Source: Paenibacillus lacisoli (GTDB lineage: Bacteria > Bacillota > Bacilli > Paenibacillales > Paenibacillaceae). From it: DNA of 64,000 bases. Below, piece by piece: positions 19,283-29,516 of the stretch. Below the pieces are notes generated by a model. The model was not told where the DNA came from, made no database searches, and saw only the letters and a list, made by a program, of their open reading frames with translations. The DNA lies in the NCBI RefSeq assembly GCF_030580655.1, contig NZ_JAUQTB010000005.1, positions 1-64,000 of the forward strand. Direction: 5' to 3'. Every line of letters starts with the position of its first letter. Within the stretch, counting starts at the first letter, position 1. The position numbers and the translations under genes were made by a program.

Positions 19283-19900
19283 CTATTCTGCCAGCACGTG
19301 CATGCCAAACTCAGACAGCATGTCTGACAGCAGCGAAACAGGCAGGCCGACTACGTTAAAATAACAGCCTTCGATATAGTCAATGAGAACAGCACCAAGC
19401 CCCTGTATACCATAAGCACCCGCTTTGTCAGACGGCTCACCGCTGCGTATGTAAGCCCGAATGGCCGACTTGTCCAGCGGCTTCATCGTAACATAGGTAG
19501 ACCGGTGCTTGACCAGCTGCCGGCCGGTTTCTGCATCAAGGCAGGCAACCCCTGTAAATACCTGGTGCCTCCGCCCTTGCAGCATGTTCAGCATCCGAAA
19601 AGCATCCTCTTCATCCCGGGGCTTGCCTAACACCTTGCCATCCAGGACAACAATCGTATCACTTCCGACAATGACACCGCATCGGCCCAGCTTCTGCACT
19701 TCTGCAAGAATTGCACCTGCCTTGCGGAGCGAAAGTTTCTCAACAATATCCTCCGGGGTCCAGGTCTCCGGCGTACTCTCATCAGCATGGCTTGGCATAA
19801 ATTCATAAGGCAGTCCCAATGAGGCAATCAGTTCACGCCTTCGCGGCGAAGTAGAAGCCAGAATGATCCGGCGGGTATGCTTGTCGTCCAAAAAAGCCAT
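19283..19900 (-). CDS. maf: Maf-family nucleotide pyrophosphatase
   Basis: A 205-residue septum-formation inhibitor/house-cleaning dNTP pyrophosphatase (dTTP/UTP type). It has the ASTSPRRRELI signature, GSDTIVVLDGKVLGKP, and the AGAYGIQGLGAVLIDYIEGCYFNVVGLP block cited here only in part: GAYGIQGLGA and NVVGLP. The ATG shown lies immediately after AAAGGAG. TTG three codons later (19889-19891) would have the better spacing and may be the real start. Confidence 0.93.
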   Translation of the reverse strand: MAFLDDKHTRRIILASTSPRRRELIASLGLPYEFMPSHADESTPETWTPEDIVEKLSLRKAGAILAEVQKLGRCGVIVGSDTIVVLDGKVLGKPRDEEDAFRMLNMLQGRRHQVFTGVACLDAETGRQLVKHRSTYVTMKPLDKSAIRAYIRSGEPSDKAGAYGIQGLGAVLIDYIEGCYFNVVGLPVSLLSDMLSEFGMHVLAE

Positions 19901-19923
19901 ACTCCTTTGTGTTCAAGTGTCCA

Positions 19924-20166
19924 TTAGAACCGGCGGTACAGCCAGATCGCAGTAATCATGCCGATCAGACTGAGCAGGCTCAATTTTAATTGAATAGTTA
20001 AATTGTAGCTGATAATATCGAGATTCGCTTTGGGTGACCACGAAATCATCGTGGCATGTGTCAGAAAGGACAAGGAATGCACCGGCTCAAGCGCTTTGGC
20101 TATCCATGCGCCGATTAACCAGCCCAGAACAAGAAATAATATGAACATTCCAGCGTTCTTCTTCAT
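19924..20166 (-). CDS. DUF4321 small membrane protein
   Basis: An 80-residue protein with two membrane segments (MFILFLVLGWLIGAWIAKAL near the N-terminus and LSLLSLIGMITAIWLYRRF at the end). It matches the DUF4321 family seen beside maf/radC in paenibacilli and clostridia; function unknown. The ATG at 20164-20166 has GAGGGAAG upstream, preferred over the one 11 codons earlier. Confidence 0.75.
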   Translation of the reverse strand: MKKNAGMFILFLVLGWLIGAWIAKALEPVHSLSFLTHATMISWSPKANLDIISYNLTIQLKLSLLSLIGMITAIWLYRRF

Positions 20167-20236
20167 CACGATCTTCCCTCGCCATTTTTTGACACCCACA
20201 TTATTATACGGTTAAAGTTTCTGCAATACAAACATA

Positions 20237-20277
20237 AATGCGGCACGGGCAACTATTTCCAGTCGCCGTGCCGCATT
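20237..20277 (-). terminator. Terminator after the SPOR-domain gene
   Basis: AATGCGGCACGG / CCGTGCCGCATT stem with a loop of about 15 bases, followed by TTATG on the minus strand. The U-run is poor, so strength is uncertain. Confidence 0.65.
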
Positions 20278-20299
20278 CGTGCCGTATTACTGTGTGAGC

Positions 20300-21580
20300 T
20301 TATCTCTCAAGTGCAGCGATCAAGTTCTTCTGCTGGAGCAAATACTCGATCATCGCAGACTGGATATCCCATAAATACGTTACAGATGCATTTTTGCTGT
20401 ACTCATCCCACGCTGACAGGCCTGTATTCATCGACTTCTCCAGGTTAACCGCTGCAATCTGGCCCTCTGCTGGCAGTGCAGATTTCAACTGACGGAACGT
20501 CTGAGTCCATCCTTCATGAAGCGCATTGATCCTGGCTGTCTGTTCAGCTGTAAGCTGTGCGGGTTCCGCTTGACCAATCAGGTCGGCGGACACCGTGCTA
20601 AGCTCATTCACCATGGCTGTACTTTGCTCGAAATAAGAAGTCAGCATCCGGCTGTCCCCTGCAAAAGCTGCCTTATCCAAGGCCGGCAGTTCCAGTTCCC
20701 GGACATAAAGACCTATACCCTTTGTACCTAAAAGACTGCTGATCGTCTTGGCCTGTTCCCGCTCCGTGGCCAGCCCTGCATAGACCCGGTTCTGCTCTTT
20801 TACATCAACCGCCGCTGTAATGCCTTGAGCCTGCAGTTCATTCACTGCGTCTTTGGCACGCGCTTCGCTGCTGAACAGCCCGTATTGAAGTACATAAAAA
20901 GTCTGTGACGGAACACCGGCTTGTACGACAGGCAGTGTATCGTCACGGCTGTCTCCGCCTGCGCCCGTCTCGGTTCCTGCGGAAGGATCCACCGTGGCGG
21001 CTGCCGGCACCGCTGCTTCGGTCCCGGTATGAGGTACAGAAGGGGGATTATTGAAGAAAGACAAAATAACATAACCGAACAAGGCCCCGGTAACAAGAGC
21101 ACTCGCGACCGATCCGGCCAGCTTCCAGGAGGAGCCTGGCTTTCTCGGACGTTCATGTCCGCTCCCTGAGTTTTGCTCCCACCCTGCCCGGTACTGCTCA
21201 TTCCACTGGTACTCCCGGTCCGTCTGCCAATCCGCATCAAGCACCTCAGACTCATCGTGATCGCCAGGATTTTGGCGGACCGGTACTGCAGAGTGGGTAC
21301 TCCACGGCTGAATGGCCGATCCCAGCGGATCCTGCCATTCCGGAAAATCCGGAATAACGGGCAGCGGCGGCTCCGGGGCCCGTGGATGACGCTCGAATAG
21401 AATGACCCGATTGGGTCCGGACGTTCCTTCTTCAACCGTCTCCTGCCGTTCTGCCGGCAGCTGTAGGCTGCCTGTAACATCCGCAGCCCCTCTATATTCG
21501 GGCCGCTTCTCCCGGGAGGGCTCAGATTCAAACCGGAATGTCATTCTCGCCTTGTTCACGGTCACACGCTCCTTGTCCAT
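20300..21580 (-). CDS. SPOR domain-containing membrane protein
   Basis: A 426-residue protein. Residues 1-150 are acidic/Pro-rich and presumably cytoplasmic; one membrane segment lies at about 153-176 (AGSVASALVTGALFGYVIL). An extracytoplasmic SPOR domain (about 225-295: TFYVLQYGLFSSEARAKDAV, GITAAVDVKEQNRVYAG) then follows, and a helical C-terminal region. SPOR domains bind denuded peptidoglycan at septa or in the spore cortex. Placement after murC fits an envelope role. The exact function is unknown. Confidence 0.8.
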   Translation of the reverse strand: MDKERVTVNKARMTFRFESEPSREKRPEYRGAADVTGSLQLPAERQETVEEGTSGPNRVILFERHPRAPEPPLPVIPDFPEWQDPLGSAIQPWSTHSAVPVRQNPGDHDESEVLDADWQTDREYQWNEQYRAGWEQNSGSGHERPRKPGSSWKLAGSVASALVTGALFGYVILSFFNNPPSVPHTGTEAAVPAAATVDPSAGTETGAGGDSRDDTLPVVQAGVPSQTFYVLQYGLFSSEARAKDAVNELQAQGITAAVDVKEQNRVYAGLATEREQAKTISSLLGTKGIGLYVRELELPALDKAAFAGDSRMLTSYFEQSTAMVNELSTVSADLIGQAEPAQLTAEQTARINALHEGWTQTFRQLKSALPAEGQIAAVNLEKSMNTGLSAWDEYSKNASVTYLWDIQSAMIEYLLQQKNLIAALER

Positions 21581-21664
21581 TACTTTCCCTATTCCTGTTG
21601 TATGACGGAACCCGGGTCATTATGACCACTACCCTGACTGCCTGTTTCCTAATTTGCTGGATAT

Positions 21665-21709
21665 CAAAAAAGCACGTCCTCTTCGGCTGCAGCCGAAAAA
21701 GACGTGCTT
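21665..21709 (-). terminator. Terminator after murC
   Basis: AAGCACGTC...GACGTGCTT outer stem with an inner TTCGGCTGCAGCCGAA stem, followed by six T on the minus strand. It ends the valS-folC-murC transcript. Confidence 0.92.
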
Positions 21710-21796
21710 GTGTATCAGTAGGTGCTCGATGATCCGTTGGACCTAGTGCCGGCAGGTCCAGGCCCGGTTTCGGGCCTTTGCATCCTGGGCACAGAT

Positions 21797-23161
21797 TTAC
21801 AGATCTTTGGCCAGCTGGTAACCTGCCTTCCAAATATCGCCTGCCCCCATGGTCAGTACCAGATCTCCCGGTTGAAGACGAGACTGCAAATCCGCGACCA
21901 CATCTTCCTTCGTCGGAAGGTAACGTGCTGACTTGTTGCTGTTCTGTACGATCAGTTCCACCAATTTGGCTGACGATATACCCTCAATCTGTTTCTCACC
22001 GGCAGGTGAGTAGATGTCGGTAATCAGCACTTCATCAGCCTCCCCGAACGCACGGCTGAACGCATCCAGCAGGAAAAATGTCCGTGTATAGCGCTGCGGC
22101 TGAAACACAGCAATGATCCGCTTGCCTGTAGCTTTGGCCGCACTAATCGTTGCTTCAATTTCGGTCGGATGGTGAGCGTAGTCGTCGATAACCAGAATAT
22201 CATTCGCTTCGCCAAGCACCTGGAAGCGGCGTTTAGCTCCGTGAAATTTCACAATGGCATTCTTGACCGCTTCAAACGAGATACCGGCTTCCAGACAGGC
22301 AATGACAGTAGCCATGGCATTGTATACATTATGCTTGCCCGGCACCGACAGAGCGATCTCTCCCAGCTCCTGTCCTTGGTGCAGCAGCGTGAAGGTGCTC
22401 TGACGGTCACCCAGCACTACATTTTTCGCCATAAAATCAGCTTTCTGTTCAATGCCGTATGTTGTCACACGTGCCTGGATCTGCGGCAGCATCTCTCTCA
22501 CATTTTCATCATCACCGCATACAATAGCCGTACCGCCTTGGCGAATCTGACTGAGATACTGAACATAAGCATCCTTCAGCTGATTAAAATCGCCCCCGTA
22601 GTTCTCCAGGTGATCCGCCTCAATATTGAGCACGATTCCAACCCACGGGTGGTACTGCAGGAAAGAACCGTCACTCTCATCCGCTTCGGCGACGACATAA
22701 TCGCCCTGGCCTGCTTTGGCATTCGTACCGAGGTTCATAATTTCTCCGCCAATAATATAGGTCGGATCTGCCCCACATTCCTCCATGACCAGAGCGATCA
22801 TCGAAGAGGTTGTCGTTTTGCCGTGTGCACCGGCTACAGCTACCCCTTTACGCTCGTTAAGGAGCCGGGCCAGCATCTGTGAACGGTGCAGAACCGGGAT
22901 CTGAAGCTGCTCAGCAGCCACCTTCTCTACATTATCCTTGGACAATGCCGTTGAATAAACGACCAGGTCCGCGCCCTGAACGTGTTCGGCTGTATGCCCG
23001 ATATATATTTTCGCGCCTTTGGCAGCGAGTTTCTCAGTCAGCTCCTGGGCTGCAACGTCTGATCCGGTTACTGTGTAGCCCATTTCCAGCATGACGCGTG
23101 CAATCGCACTCATCCCATAGCCGCCGATACCGATAAAATGTACATGTTCCATAGTATTCAA
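21797..23161 (-). CDS. murC: UDP-N-acetylmuramate--L-alanine ligase
   Basis: Mur ligase (454 residues from the chosen start) adding the first residue of the peptidoglycan stem peptide in the cytoplasm. It has the [11 protein letters not shown] nucleotide-binding motif, the ATP P-loop [11 protein letters not shown] and [10 protein letters not shown]. The start is ambiguous: TTG at 23159-23161 ([14 protein letters not shown]), ATG three codons later, or GTG overlapping the folC stop. In B. subtilis murC is elsewhere; here it is the third gene under the valS T-box. Confidence 0.93.
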   Translation of the reverse strand: MNTMEHVHFIGIGGYGMSAIARVMLEMGYTVTGSDVAAQELTEKLAAKGAKIYIGHTAEHVQGADLVVYSTALSKDNVEKVAAEQLQIPVLHRSQMLARLLNERKGVAVAGAHGKTTTSSMIALVMEECGADPTYIIGGEIMNLGTNAKAGQGDYVVAEADESDGSFLQYHPWVGIVLNIEADHLENYGGDFNQLKDAYVQYLSQIRQGGTAIVCGDDENVREMLPQIQARVTTYGIEQKADFMAKNVVLGDRQSTFTLLHQGQELGEIALSVPGKHNVYNAMATVIACLEAGISFEAVKNAIVKFHGAKRRFQVLGEANDILVIDDYAHHPTEIEATISAAKATGKRIIAVFQPQRYTRTFFLLDAFSRAFGEADEVLITDIYSPAGEKQIEGISSAKLVELIVQNSNKSARYLPTKEDVVADLQSRLQPGDLVLTMGAGDIWKAGYQLAKDL

Positions 23162-23166
23162 CAGTT

Positions 23167-24543
23167 TCACCAACCTTTTTCAGAATCGGTTTGATACAAA
23201 AGGGCCGCGCGCACATCGGATATCAGGTATAATGTGCCAGACACTACCCCCAGATCCTCCGCTTCCGTACGTGACTGCAGCAGGTCAAGTGCACTGCGCC
23301 AATCACGTTCCACTATAATTTCCAACTCGGGCTTGGCATGCGACAGCTGCAATTGCTCTACGATGTGTAATAAATCTCCGGCATCCATTTTGCGGCGGAA
23401 ATCAGGTTCGGTCAGGATAAGCGTATCCACTATTGGCAGTATATGCTTCAAGTAGGCTTCATGATGCTTGTTCGCAAGCATTCCCATCATCAAATTTAAT
23501 TTCCGGTATCGGTACAAGCCAGGGATGGTCCGGGCAAGCGTCTCCGCACCCTCGGGATTATGCGCACCGTCGAGGACGATGCGGGGCTCCCGGCTGACCA
23601 GCTCCATCCGGCCTGCCCAAAATGTACGCCGCAATCCTTGCTTCATTTGTTCATCATCCAGCACGAAGGCCATATACTGGCGAAGCACCTCCAGCCCCAT
23701 CACCGCACCTGCGGCATTGGCGACCTGGTGTTCTCCCTGCATCGTAATCTCCAATTCCATGGACCGGAAGGGTCCGCTGAAGCTGAACGATTGCCCTGCA
23801 ATATCCGCACGGGACACTTCATACATGAACTGCTCGCCCAGCAGGTACAGCGTAGAACGCTGCTGCTGCGCAGTCTGACGGATCACTTCAATGACTTCAG
23901 GCTGTGTCACACAGCTGACCACCGGAACGCCAGGCTTAATAATCCCCGCCTTCTCCCCAGCGATTTGCTCCAGCGTGTCACCCAGCACATCGGTATGATC
24001 ATATCCGACATTCGTGATCAGGGACAGGATGGGTGTCACAATATTGGTAACATCCATCCTTCCCCCAAGGCCGGTCTCCCATACGATGACGTCCGGATAA
24101 GTAACCTTGGCGTAATAGAGGATAGCCAGCGCCGTGGAGACCTCAAACATCGTCGGTGAACCCAGCTCAGTCTCGGCAATCTCCGCGACCAGCGGATGCA
24201 GCCGATTGGCCGCTTCCAGCAGCTGTTCCTCGGTAATATCCTGCTCATTAAATTGGAACCGGTTCGTGAACTTCGTGATGTATGGGGACGTAAACGTCCC
24301 GACATCGTAGCCGCACTCCCGCAGAACGGAAGTAAGGTAAGCACATGTTGACCCCTTACCATTCGTACCAGCCACATGGATAAACTTCAGATGGCGGTGC
24401 GGGTTGCCCAACATCTCCATCAGGCGTTCAATTCGCTCGAGCCCCGGCCTGATCCCGAACGGGATTAGGCCGTTAATCCAATTGACAGCTTCCTCATAAG
24501 ATTGTAGAGGGGCAGTTTCATCCACCCCATTGAGATCGGTCAT
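23167..24543 (-). CDS. folC: Folylpolyglutamate synthase / dihydrofolate synthase
   Basis: A 458-residue Mur-ligase-fold enzyme adding glutamate to dihydropteroate or folates. The P-loop is [14 protein letters not shown], with [13 protein letters not shown] (omega loop) and the C-terminal [11 protein letters not shown] motif. The ATG at 24541-24543 has AAGGTG six bases upstream. It sits between valS and murC; valS-folC is a conserved Firmicute pair. Confidence 0.94.
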   Translation of the reverse strand: MTDLNGVDETAPLQSYEEAVNWINGLIPFGIRPGLERIERLMEMLGNPHRHLKFIHVAGTNGKGSTCAYLTSVLRECGYDVGTFTSPYITKFTNRFQFNEQDITEEQLLEAANRLHPLVAEIAETELGSPTMFEVSTALAILYYAKVTYPDVIVWETGLGGRMDVTNIVTPILSLITNVGYDHTDVLGDTLEQIAGEKAGIIKPGVPVVSCVTQPEVIEVIRQTAQQQRSTLYLLGEQFMYEVSRADIAGQSFSFSGPFRSMELEITMQGEHQVANAAGAVMGLEVLRQYMAFVLDDEQMKQGLRRTFWAGRMELVSREPRIVLDGAHNPEGAETLARTIPGLYRYRKLNLMMGMLANKHHEAYLKHILPIVDTLILTEPDFRRKMDAGDLLHIVEQLQLSHAKPELEIIVERDWRSALDLLQSRTEAEDLGVVSGTLYLISDVRAALLYQTDSEKGW

Positions 24544-24580
24544 GCTCTTCACCTTCAGCTCATATAGTAGAGGCCTTATC

Positions 24581-27253
24581 TCAGCCTTTCAGTTCTTCAA
24601 TCCGTGCAATAACTTTACTGCGTTTGTCCGAGTAATCGGCCTGCTTCGCTCGTTCTTCCTCAATGACCTTGGCAGGCGCTTTAGCGACAAAGCCCTCGTT
24701 GGACAGCTTCTTCTCCACGCGCTGAACCTCACTGTCCAGGTGCTGCAGTTCTTTCTCCAGACGAGCGATTTCCTGGGCAATATCGATCAGGCCTGCCAGA
24801 GGCAGATAGAGCTCTGCACCACTTACCACAGCAGACATCGCTTTATCCGGTGCACTCATATCAAGGCCTGCTTCAAAGCTCGACGTATTGCAGAAACGGC
24901 GTACATACTCGCCATTGCGGTTTACAATATCAAGAACCGATGCGTCGCTTGCTTTCACCAGCAGTTCAACCTTCTTGCTCATCGGAACGTTCACTTCGGC
25001 ACGAATGTTACGAACCGCACGGATCACATCCATGAGAAGGTTCATCTCATTAACAGCATCCGCATTCTCAAGAGCCGCATCATATACCGGCCAGGAAGCG
25101 AGCGTGATCGTTTGACCTTCATGAGGCAGGTGCTGCCAGATCTCTTCCGAGATGAAAGGCATGAACGGATGGATCAAACGCAGTGTACGGTCCAGCACAT
25201 AGGCCAGTACGGATTGGGTTTGCTTCTTGGCTGCCTGGTCCTCACCATAGAGTGAGAGCTTGGCGAATTCAATGTACCAGTCGCAGAGGTCATCCCAAAT
25301 GAAGTTATACAGCAGACGGCCCGTTTCACCAAACTCGTAAGCATCCATTAGACGCGTAATGTCACGGGAAGTTTCGTTCAGGCGGTGCAGAATCCAGCGG
25401 TCAGCGGTGCTGAGATCTCCGGAAATGTCGATATCATCATAATCGAAGCCTTCCAGATTCATCAGCGCAAAACGGGAAGCATTCCAGATTTTGTTCGCAA
25501 AGTTGCGAGCCTGCTCCACACGTTCCCAACGGAAACGCAGGTCCTGGCCCGGTGTGCTGCTCGTGGACAGCATGTAACGCATTGCGTCTGTACCATACTT
25601 CTCGATTACATCAAGCGGATCAATGCCGTTGCCCAGCGACTTCGACATTTTACGGCCGTCCTCAGCACGAATCAAACCGTGAATCAGAACATCCTTAAAC
25701 GGAATTTCATCCGTAAATTCAAGGGCCGTAAAGATCATACGGGCTACCCAGAAATAAATGATGTCATAGCCGGTAACCAGCAGGTCGGTCGGATAATAGC
25801 GCTTCAGGTCTTCCGTCTGATCCGGCCAGCCAAGGGTCGAGAACGGCCAGAGGGCAGAACTGAACCATGTATCTAGCACATCCTCATCCTGTCTCAGCTT
25901 GCGGCCGGCATTCTCAGGCTGTGTGGTTGGATCTTCAGCGGATACGATAATTTCACCGGTCTCTTCATCATACCAGGCGGGAATACGATGACCCCACCAC
26001 AATTGACGCGAAATACACCAGTCACGGACATTCTCGATCCAGTTCAAATAAATTTTCTCAAAACGATCCGGCACAAAGTTAACGCCCTTACCGTTTTTCT
26101 GTGCTTCGATGGCACGCTCGGCGAGCGGCTCCATGGCTACGAACCACTGGGTGGACAAGTAAGGCTCAACCACTGCACCTGTACGCTCACTATGTCCTAC
26201 CTGATGGACGTGGTCTTCAATGGAGATCAGGACGCCCTGCTCTTTCAGGTCGGCAACAATCTGCTTGCGGCAGTCGCTGCGGTCAAGACCCTGATATCGG
26301 CCTGCCTCCGCATTCATCGTACCGGTCTCATCCATCACCGTAATCTGCGGGAGCTGGTGACGCTGACCGACTTCAAAGTCATTCGGATCATGGGCAGGAG
26401 TAATTTTAACGGCACCGCTGCCGAATTCCTTATCCACATATTCATCCGCAATAACCGGAATTTCACGACCCACAACCGGAAGCACCAGCATTTTGCCGAT
26501 CATATCTTGATAGCGCTCATCCTCCGGATGCACGGCAACGGCAGTATCTCCCAACATCGTCTCAGGACGTGTCGTCGCTACGGTAATGTGCCCGCTTCCG
26601 TCCTTCAGCGGATACCGCAGATGATACAGATGTCCGTTAACCTCTTTGTATTCCACTTCAATATCAGACAAGGCTGTACGTGCAGCAGGATCCCAGTTGA
26701 TGATCCGTTTGCCGCGGTAGATCAAGCCCTTTTCATAAAGTTTCACGAATACTTCTCGCACAGCTTTGGACAAGCCTTCGTCTAGGGTAAAGCGCTCACG
26801 GGAGTAATCCAGCGAGAAGCCCATTTTTTCCCATTGGTTATGGATATTGTCCAGATACTGTTCCTTCCAGTCCCAGACCCGCTCCAGAAACTTCTCACGG
26901 CCCAGGTCATGGCGAGACAAACCTTCCTCGCGGAGCTTTTGTTCTACCTTGGTCTGGGTAGCGATTCCCGCATGGTCAGAGCCCGGCAGCCACAACGCAT
27001 CATAGCCCTGCATCCGTTTGGCACGGGTCATGATATCCTGCAGTGTAAAGTCGAGCGCGTGACCCAGATGCAGCATGCCTGTTACGTTCGGCGGCGGAAT
27101 CACAATCGTATAAGGTTTAGCGTCCGGACGCTGCCCTGCTTTGAAAAACTCATTCTCCATCCAGTATTTGTACCATTTCTGCTCCGCAGCTGTCGGATCA
27201 TAGGTTGTTGGCATTTCAGCCGTCGGCTGCTGCCCTTGTGTTTGTTCAGACAT
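24581..27253 (-). CDS. valS: Valyl-tRNA synthetase
   Basis: A class Ia synthetase of 890 residues. It has the [15 protein letters not shown] (HIGH) motif, a CP1 editing domain, [12 protein letters not shown] (KMSKS), an anticodon-binding domain and the C-terminal coiled-coil arm (about 825-890) typical of ValRS. The second ATG (27251-27253) has GGAGG seven bases upstream and is preferred. Expression is governed by the T-box leader upstream. Confidence 0.97.
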   Translation of the reverse strand: MSEQTQGQQPTAEMPTTYDPTAAEQKWYKYWMENEFFKAGQRPDAKPYTIVIPPPNVTGMLHLGHALDFTLQDIMTRAKRMQGYDALWLPGSDHAGIATQTKVEQKLREEGLSRHDLGREKFLERVWDWKEQYLDNIHNQWEKMGFSLDYSRERFTLDEGLSKAVREVFVKLYEKGLIYRGKRIINWDPAARTALSDIEVEYKEVNGHLYHLRYPLKDGSGHITVATTRPETMLGDTAVAVHPEDERYQDMIGKMLVLPVVGREIPVIADEYVDKEFGSGAVKITPAHDPNDFEVGQRHQLPQITVMDETGTMNAEAGRYQGLDRSDCRKQIVADLKEQGVLISIEDHVHQVGHSERTGAVVEPYLSTQWFVAMEPLAERAIEAQKNGKGVNFVPDRFEKIYLNWIENVRDWCISRQLWWGHRIPAWYDEETGEIIVSAEDPTTQPENAGRKLRQDEDVLDTWFSSALWPFSTLGWPDQTEDLKRYYPTDLLVTGYDIIYFWVARMIFTALEFTDEIPFKDVLIHGLIRAEDGRKMSKSLGNGIDPLDVIEKYGTDAMRYMLSTSSTPGQDLRFRWERVEQARNFANKIWNASRFALMNLEGFDYDDIDISGDLSTADRWILHRLNETSRDITRLMDAYEFGETGRLLYNFIWDDLCDWYIEFAKLSLYGEDQAAKKQTQSVLAYVLDRTLRLIHPFMPFISEEIWQHLPHEGQTITLASWPVYDAALENADAVNEMNLLMDVIRAVRNIRAEVNVPMSKKVELLVKASDASVLDIVNRNGEYVRRFCNTSSFEAGLDMSAPDKAMSAVVSGAELYLPLAGLIDIAQEIARLEKELQHLDSEVQRVEKKLSNEGFVAKAPAKVIEEERAKQADYSDKRSKVIARIEELKG

Positions 27254-27275
27254 TGGCATACCTCCATTAATATCT

Positions 27276-27592
27276 CAGAAAATAAAAAAAGCCCTTCATC
27301 CTCAAAGGACGAAAGGCTGTTCTTTCGCGGTACCACCTTTGTTTCACGGCATCCTGATGACGGTTCGGCAAAAACAACACGTCGATGCGTGACACTTCAT
27401 GCAGATAACGGCTGCGACCGGCCGGCTCTAACTCATTTCTTCCATTCAGCCGATAAAGATCAGCCAGAACTTCCGAATCTGTTCAAACCAGCAACTCCCG
27501 GGCGACTTCGGCGATCTGCGTCCTGCGGAATCTCCCAGCGCAACAATTCCACTCTCTGAAGGGCTTCCTGCCTACTCTTCCCGTTCCCAGTT
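27276..27592 (-). promoter_or_regulatory. T-box riboswitch (valine) upstream of valS
   Basis: The leader contains the conserved T-box AAAGGTGGTACCGCG (27326-27340), directly followed by a terminator with 12-base arms AGCCTTTCGTCC / GGATGAAGGGCT and seven T (27283-27318). Farther upstream lies a long stem I, with AGAGAG near 27559. A GTC triplet at 27504-27506, in the specifier-loop context GAAGTC, would read as the valine codon. Uncharged tRNA-Val would stabilise the antiterminator and switch on valS-folC-murC. Confidence 0.93.
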
Positions 27593-27805
27593 ATTCTGTA
27601 TTATTGTTCTTCCCACATTACCCAGCATACATTCATTACACTGAAGCTATAACTCCAAATGAAATATTGCAGGATGGATACCATGCGTTTCTCAATAACT
27701 AACATTATCATACCTTGGCAGCTTCTCTTCGTCAACCGTACCACGGCCCGGAATATCCGGAAGCAGCAGGGTTTCGTCCGTCCAGTTACGCTCCTGAAAC
27801 CATAC
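27593..27805 (-). other. Intergenic region between spoVID and the valS T-box
   Basis: About 210 bases that should contain the valS promoter; I could not fix a clear -35/-10 pair. A 38-codon frame with protein-like composition (27692-27808, minus, TTG start, no ribosome binding site) is discussed under findings and not called as a gene. Confidence 0.45.
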
Positions 27806-27837
27806 CAAAAAAGAGCCTGCACGTATGCAAGCTCTTC
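27803..27837 (-). terminator. Terminator after spoVID
   Basis: AGAGCTTGCA / TGCAGGCTCT stem, short loop, six T on the minus strand, starting about 18 bases past the spoVID stop. Confidence 0.9.
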
Positions 27838-27853
27838 TAAGGGACGATCCCTA

Positions 27854-29365
27854 TTAAGGAATGTACAGCACTTGTCCTTCCACTACCTGCTGCTCGGTCA
27901 TACGGTTAAACAGCTGAATTTCACGAAGACTTAACTGGTATCGCTCGGCGATCGATTCCAGGGTCTCCTCCCGCTGAACAATGCAGAGTCTAACTTTCTT
28001 GAAGGGAGTCTGCTCCACTCTCGATCCGAAGAACAAATGCTTCCATTTGAGATCCTCTGCCGGGTAACTTTCCTGGAGGACCGGCTTTTCAGGCTGGGCT
28101 GAAAGATCCATGGATTCTGCTTCACGAGCCGGGCGGTCCGTATGGAACACGGTAGATAAGGCAGGAGCGGCATTGTCCATTTGCTCTGGTTTTTTACTGC
28201 CCCATGCGATCTTAAGCTCCGGCTCAAGCCGTTCCTCTTCAAGAGATGCTGAAGCCCATACTTCCTGGGACGGATCGGACGGCTGCTGCTGATCATCTTC
28301 TAAAGTAACTGTTGGCACGGCCTCTGCGAAAGTCTCTTCCGTCTCCAGTTTTGCCTCATCGGACTGACTCGAAACTTCCCGTTCCTCCGGGAGCCATGAG
28401 ATCGATGCTGCAGAAGGGCCAGCAGCTGCAGGAGTGCTTTCAGCGGCCGTCTTTTCCGAAAACTCCCCAAAATCTGCGGCTTCCTGCGTAATTGCTGCTG
28501 GCTGCCCATTCACTTCTTCGGGTTGACGCTGGCTCACGGCAGCAGGTATGGACCAGGTCTGAATTTCCTCAATTTCTGTCTCTATCGGCTCGGGCTCCTG
28601 TTCTTCGGATGCAGGCTGTCGATTCCACAGGCCGCTGAACTCCTGAGCGATGTTGAATGAAGGCTGCAGCTCATCCTCCGGCCGGGTCTGCTGCCCCCCG
28701 AGCGGCTGCTGTGTATACCAGGGCTGCTGTCCTAGCTGTTGAGCGTTCTCGGGCTGATAAAAAGACTGCTGTTGATATCCCTGCTGCTGATTATAAAATT
28801 GCTGCTGGCTCCATAACTGCTGCTCATAGAGCTCCTGCTCGTACGCCTGCTGTGCCTGGGCCTGCTGCTGTTCCTGCTGCCAGAGTCTACTGGCCTTCTC
28901 TGCCTCCTCCTGCTCCTTGAATTCTTGATTGTTGTATAATCCCTCTTCCTGGTTGGGAGCATGGACGACTGTAAATTCATCCTCCTGCCAGCTCTGCTCC
29001 TCAGCCGCCAGGCTTCCTACACCTTGGAGGGACAATACTCCTGTAATATTCAGTGTACGTACAGATAACAGATCGACGTCAAACGTTTCAATCTCGACCG
29101 CCACTTCCTCCAGCCGCGCCACCCGGTTCAGCGGGATCGTAATCTCTACAGGGATCAGATGCTCCAGTTCCTCGGCTTCCCCTTCTTCGGCACGATACAC
29201 ACCGCTCAACAGCAGATGGCCACGCAGCGCAGCATGTTCTCCTTGGGCCACAACCTGAATGCGGGGCAGCAGTTCAATTTCCTCCAGCTCCTGAATGCCC
29301 GGCAGTTCCTCGGACAATTGAACACGTTCATAAATGTCAAACCTTAAACCATAGGGCTGATTCAA
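27854..29365 (-). CDS. spoVID: Stage VI sporulation protein D-like coat morphogen, LysM C-terminus
   Basis: About 503 residues: an N-terminal SpoVID domain (about 1-125: LRFDIYERVQLSEELPGIQE), a long Gln/Tyr- and Glu-rich low-complexity middle (about 150-420), and a C-terminal LysM (about 455-503: CIVQREETLESIAERYQLS). SpoVID encases the forespore with coat and works with SafA, also in this window. Position between hemL and valS is conserved with B. subtilis. The start is probably TTG (29363-29365) nine bases after AGGAGG; the ATG nearer the site is too close. Confidence 0.88.
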   Translation of the reverse strand: MNQPYGLRFDIYERVQLSEELPGIQELEEIELLPRIQVVAQGEHAALRGHLLLSGVYRAEEGEAEELEHLIPVEITIPLNRVARLEEVAVEIETFDVDLLSVRTLNITGVLSLQGVGSLAAEEQSWQEDEFTVVHAPNQEEGLYNNQEFKEQEEAEKASRLWQQEQQQAQAQQAYEQELYEQQLWSQQQFYNQQQGYQQQSFYQPENAQQLGQQPWYTQQPLGGQQTRPEDELQPSFNIAQEFSGLWNRQPASEEQEPEPIETEIEEIQTWSIPAAVSQRQPEEVNGQPAAITQEAADFGEFSEKTAAESTPAAAGPSAASISWLPEEREVSSQSDEAKLETEETFAEAVPTVTLEDDQQQPSDPSQEVWASASLEEERLEPELKIAWGSKKPEQMDNAAPALSTVFHTDRPAREAESMDLSAQPEKPVLQESYPAEDLKWKHLFFGSRVEQTPFKKVRLCIVQREETLESIAERYQLSLREIQLFNRMTEQQVVEGQVLYIP

Positions 29366-29453
29366 AGGCGGCATCCTCCTTTCGGCAACTGTGCGCCAGG
29401 TTCCTTATCGCGGGCAGCTTGATGCTGCAGTGCTTTCGGTTCATGTATATGCG

Positions 29454-29494
29454 TAAAAAAAGAGAGCATGCCTTCTTTGCAAGAAAGCATGCCC
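29454..29494 (-). terminator. Terminator of the hem operon
   Basis: GGGCATGCTTTCTT / AAGAAGGCATGCTC imperfect stem followed by a run of seven T on the minus strand, 22 bases past the stop of the RluA-family gene. Confidence 0.92.
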
Positions 29495-29516
29495 AACTTT
29501 TTCATCGTATACAGGG

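Noticed and set aside
19045-19308. An 87-codon minus-strand frame taken as its own small gene
   Set aside because: Its first part is the N-terminus of RadC; beyond 19156 it is out-of-frame translation of the rest of radC.
21615-21627. GGTCAT-T-ATGACC palindrome upstream of the SPOR gene
   Set aside because: Single short palindrome with no second copy seen and no regulator beside it; not enough to call an operator.
29076-29090. CAAACGTTTCAAT, similar to the LacI operator core
   Set aside because: It lies inside spoVID coding sequence and lacks full symmetry; chance match.
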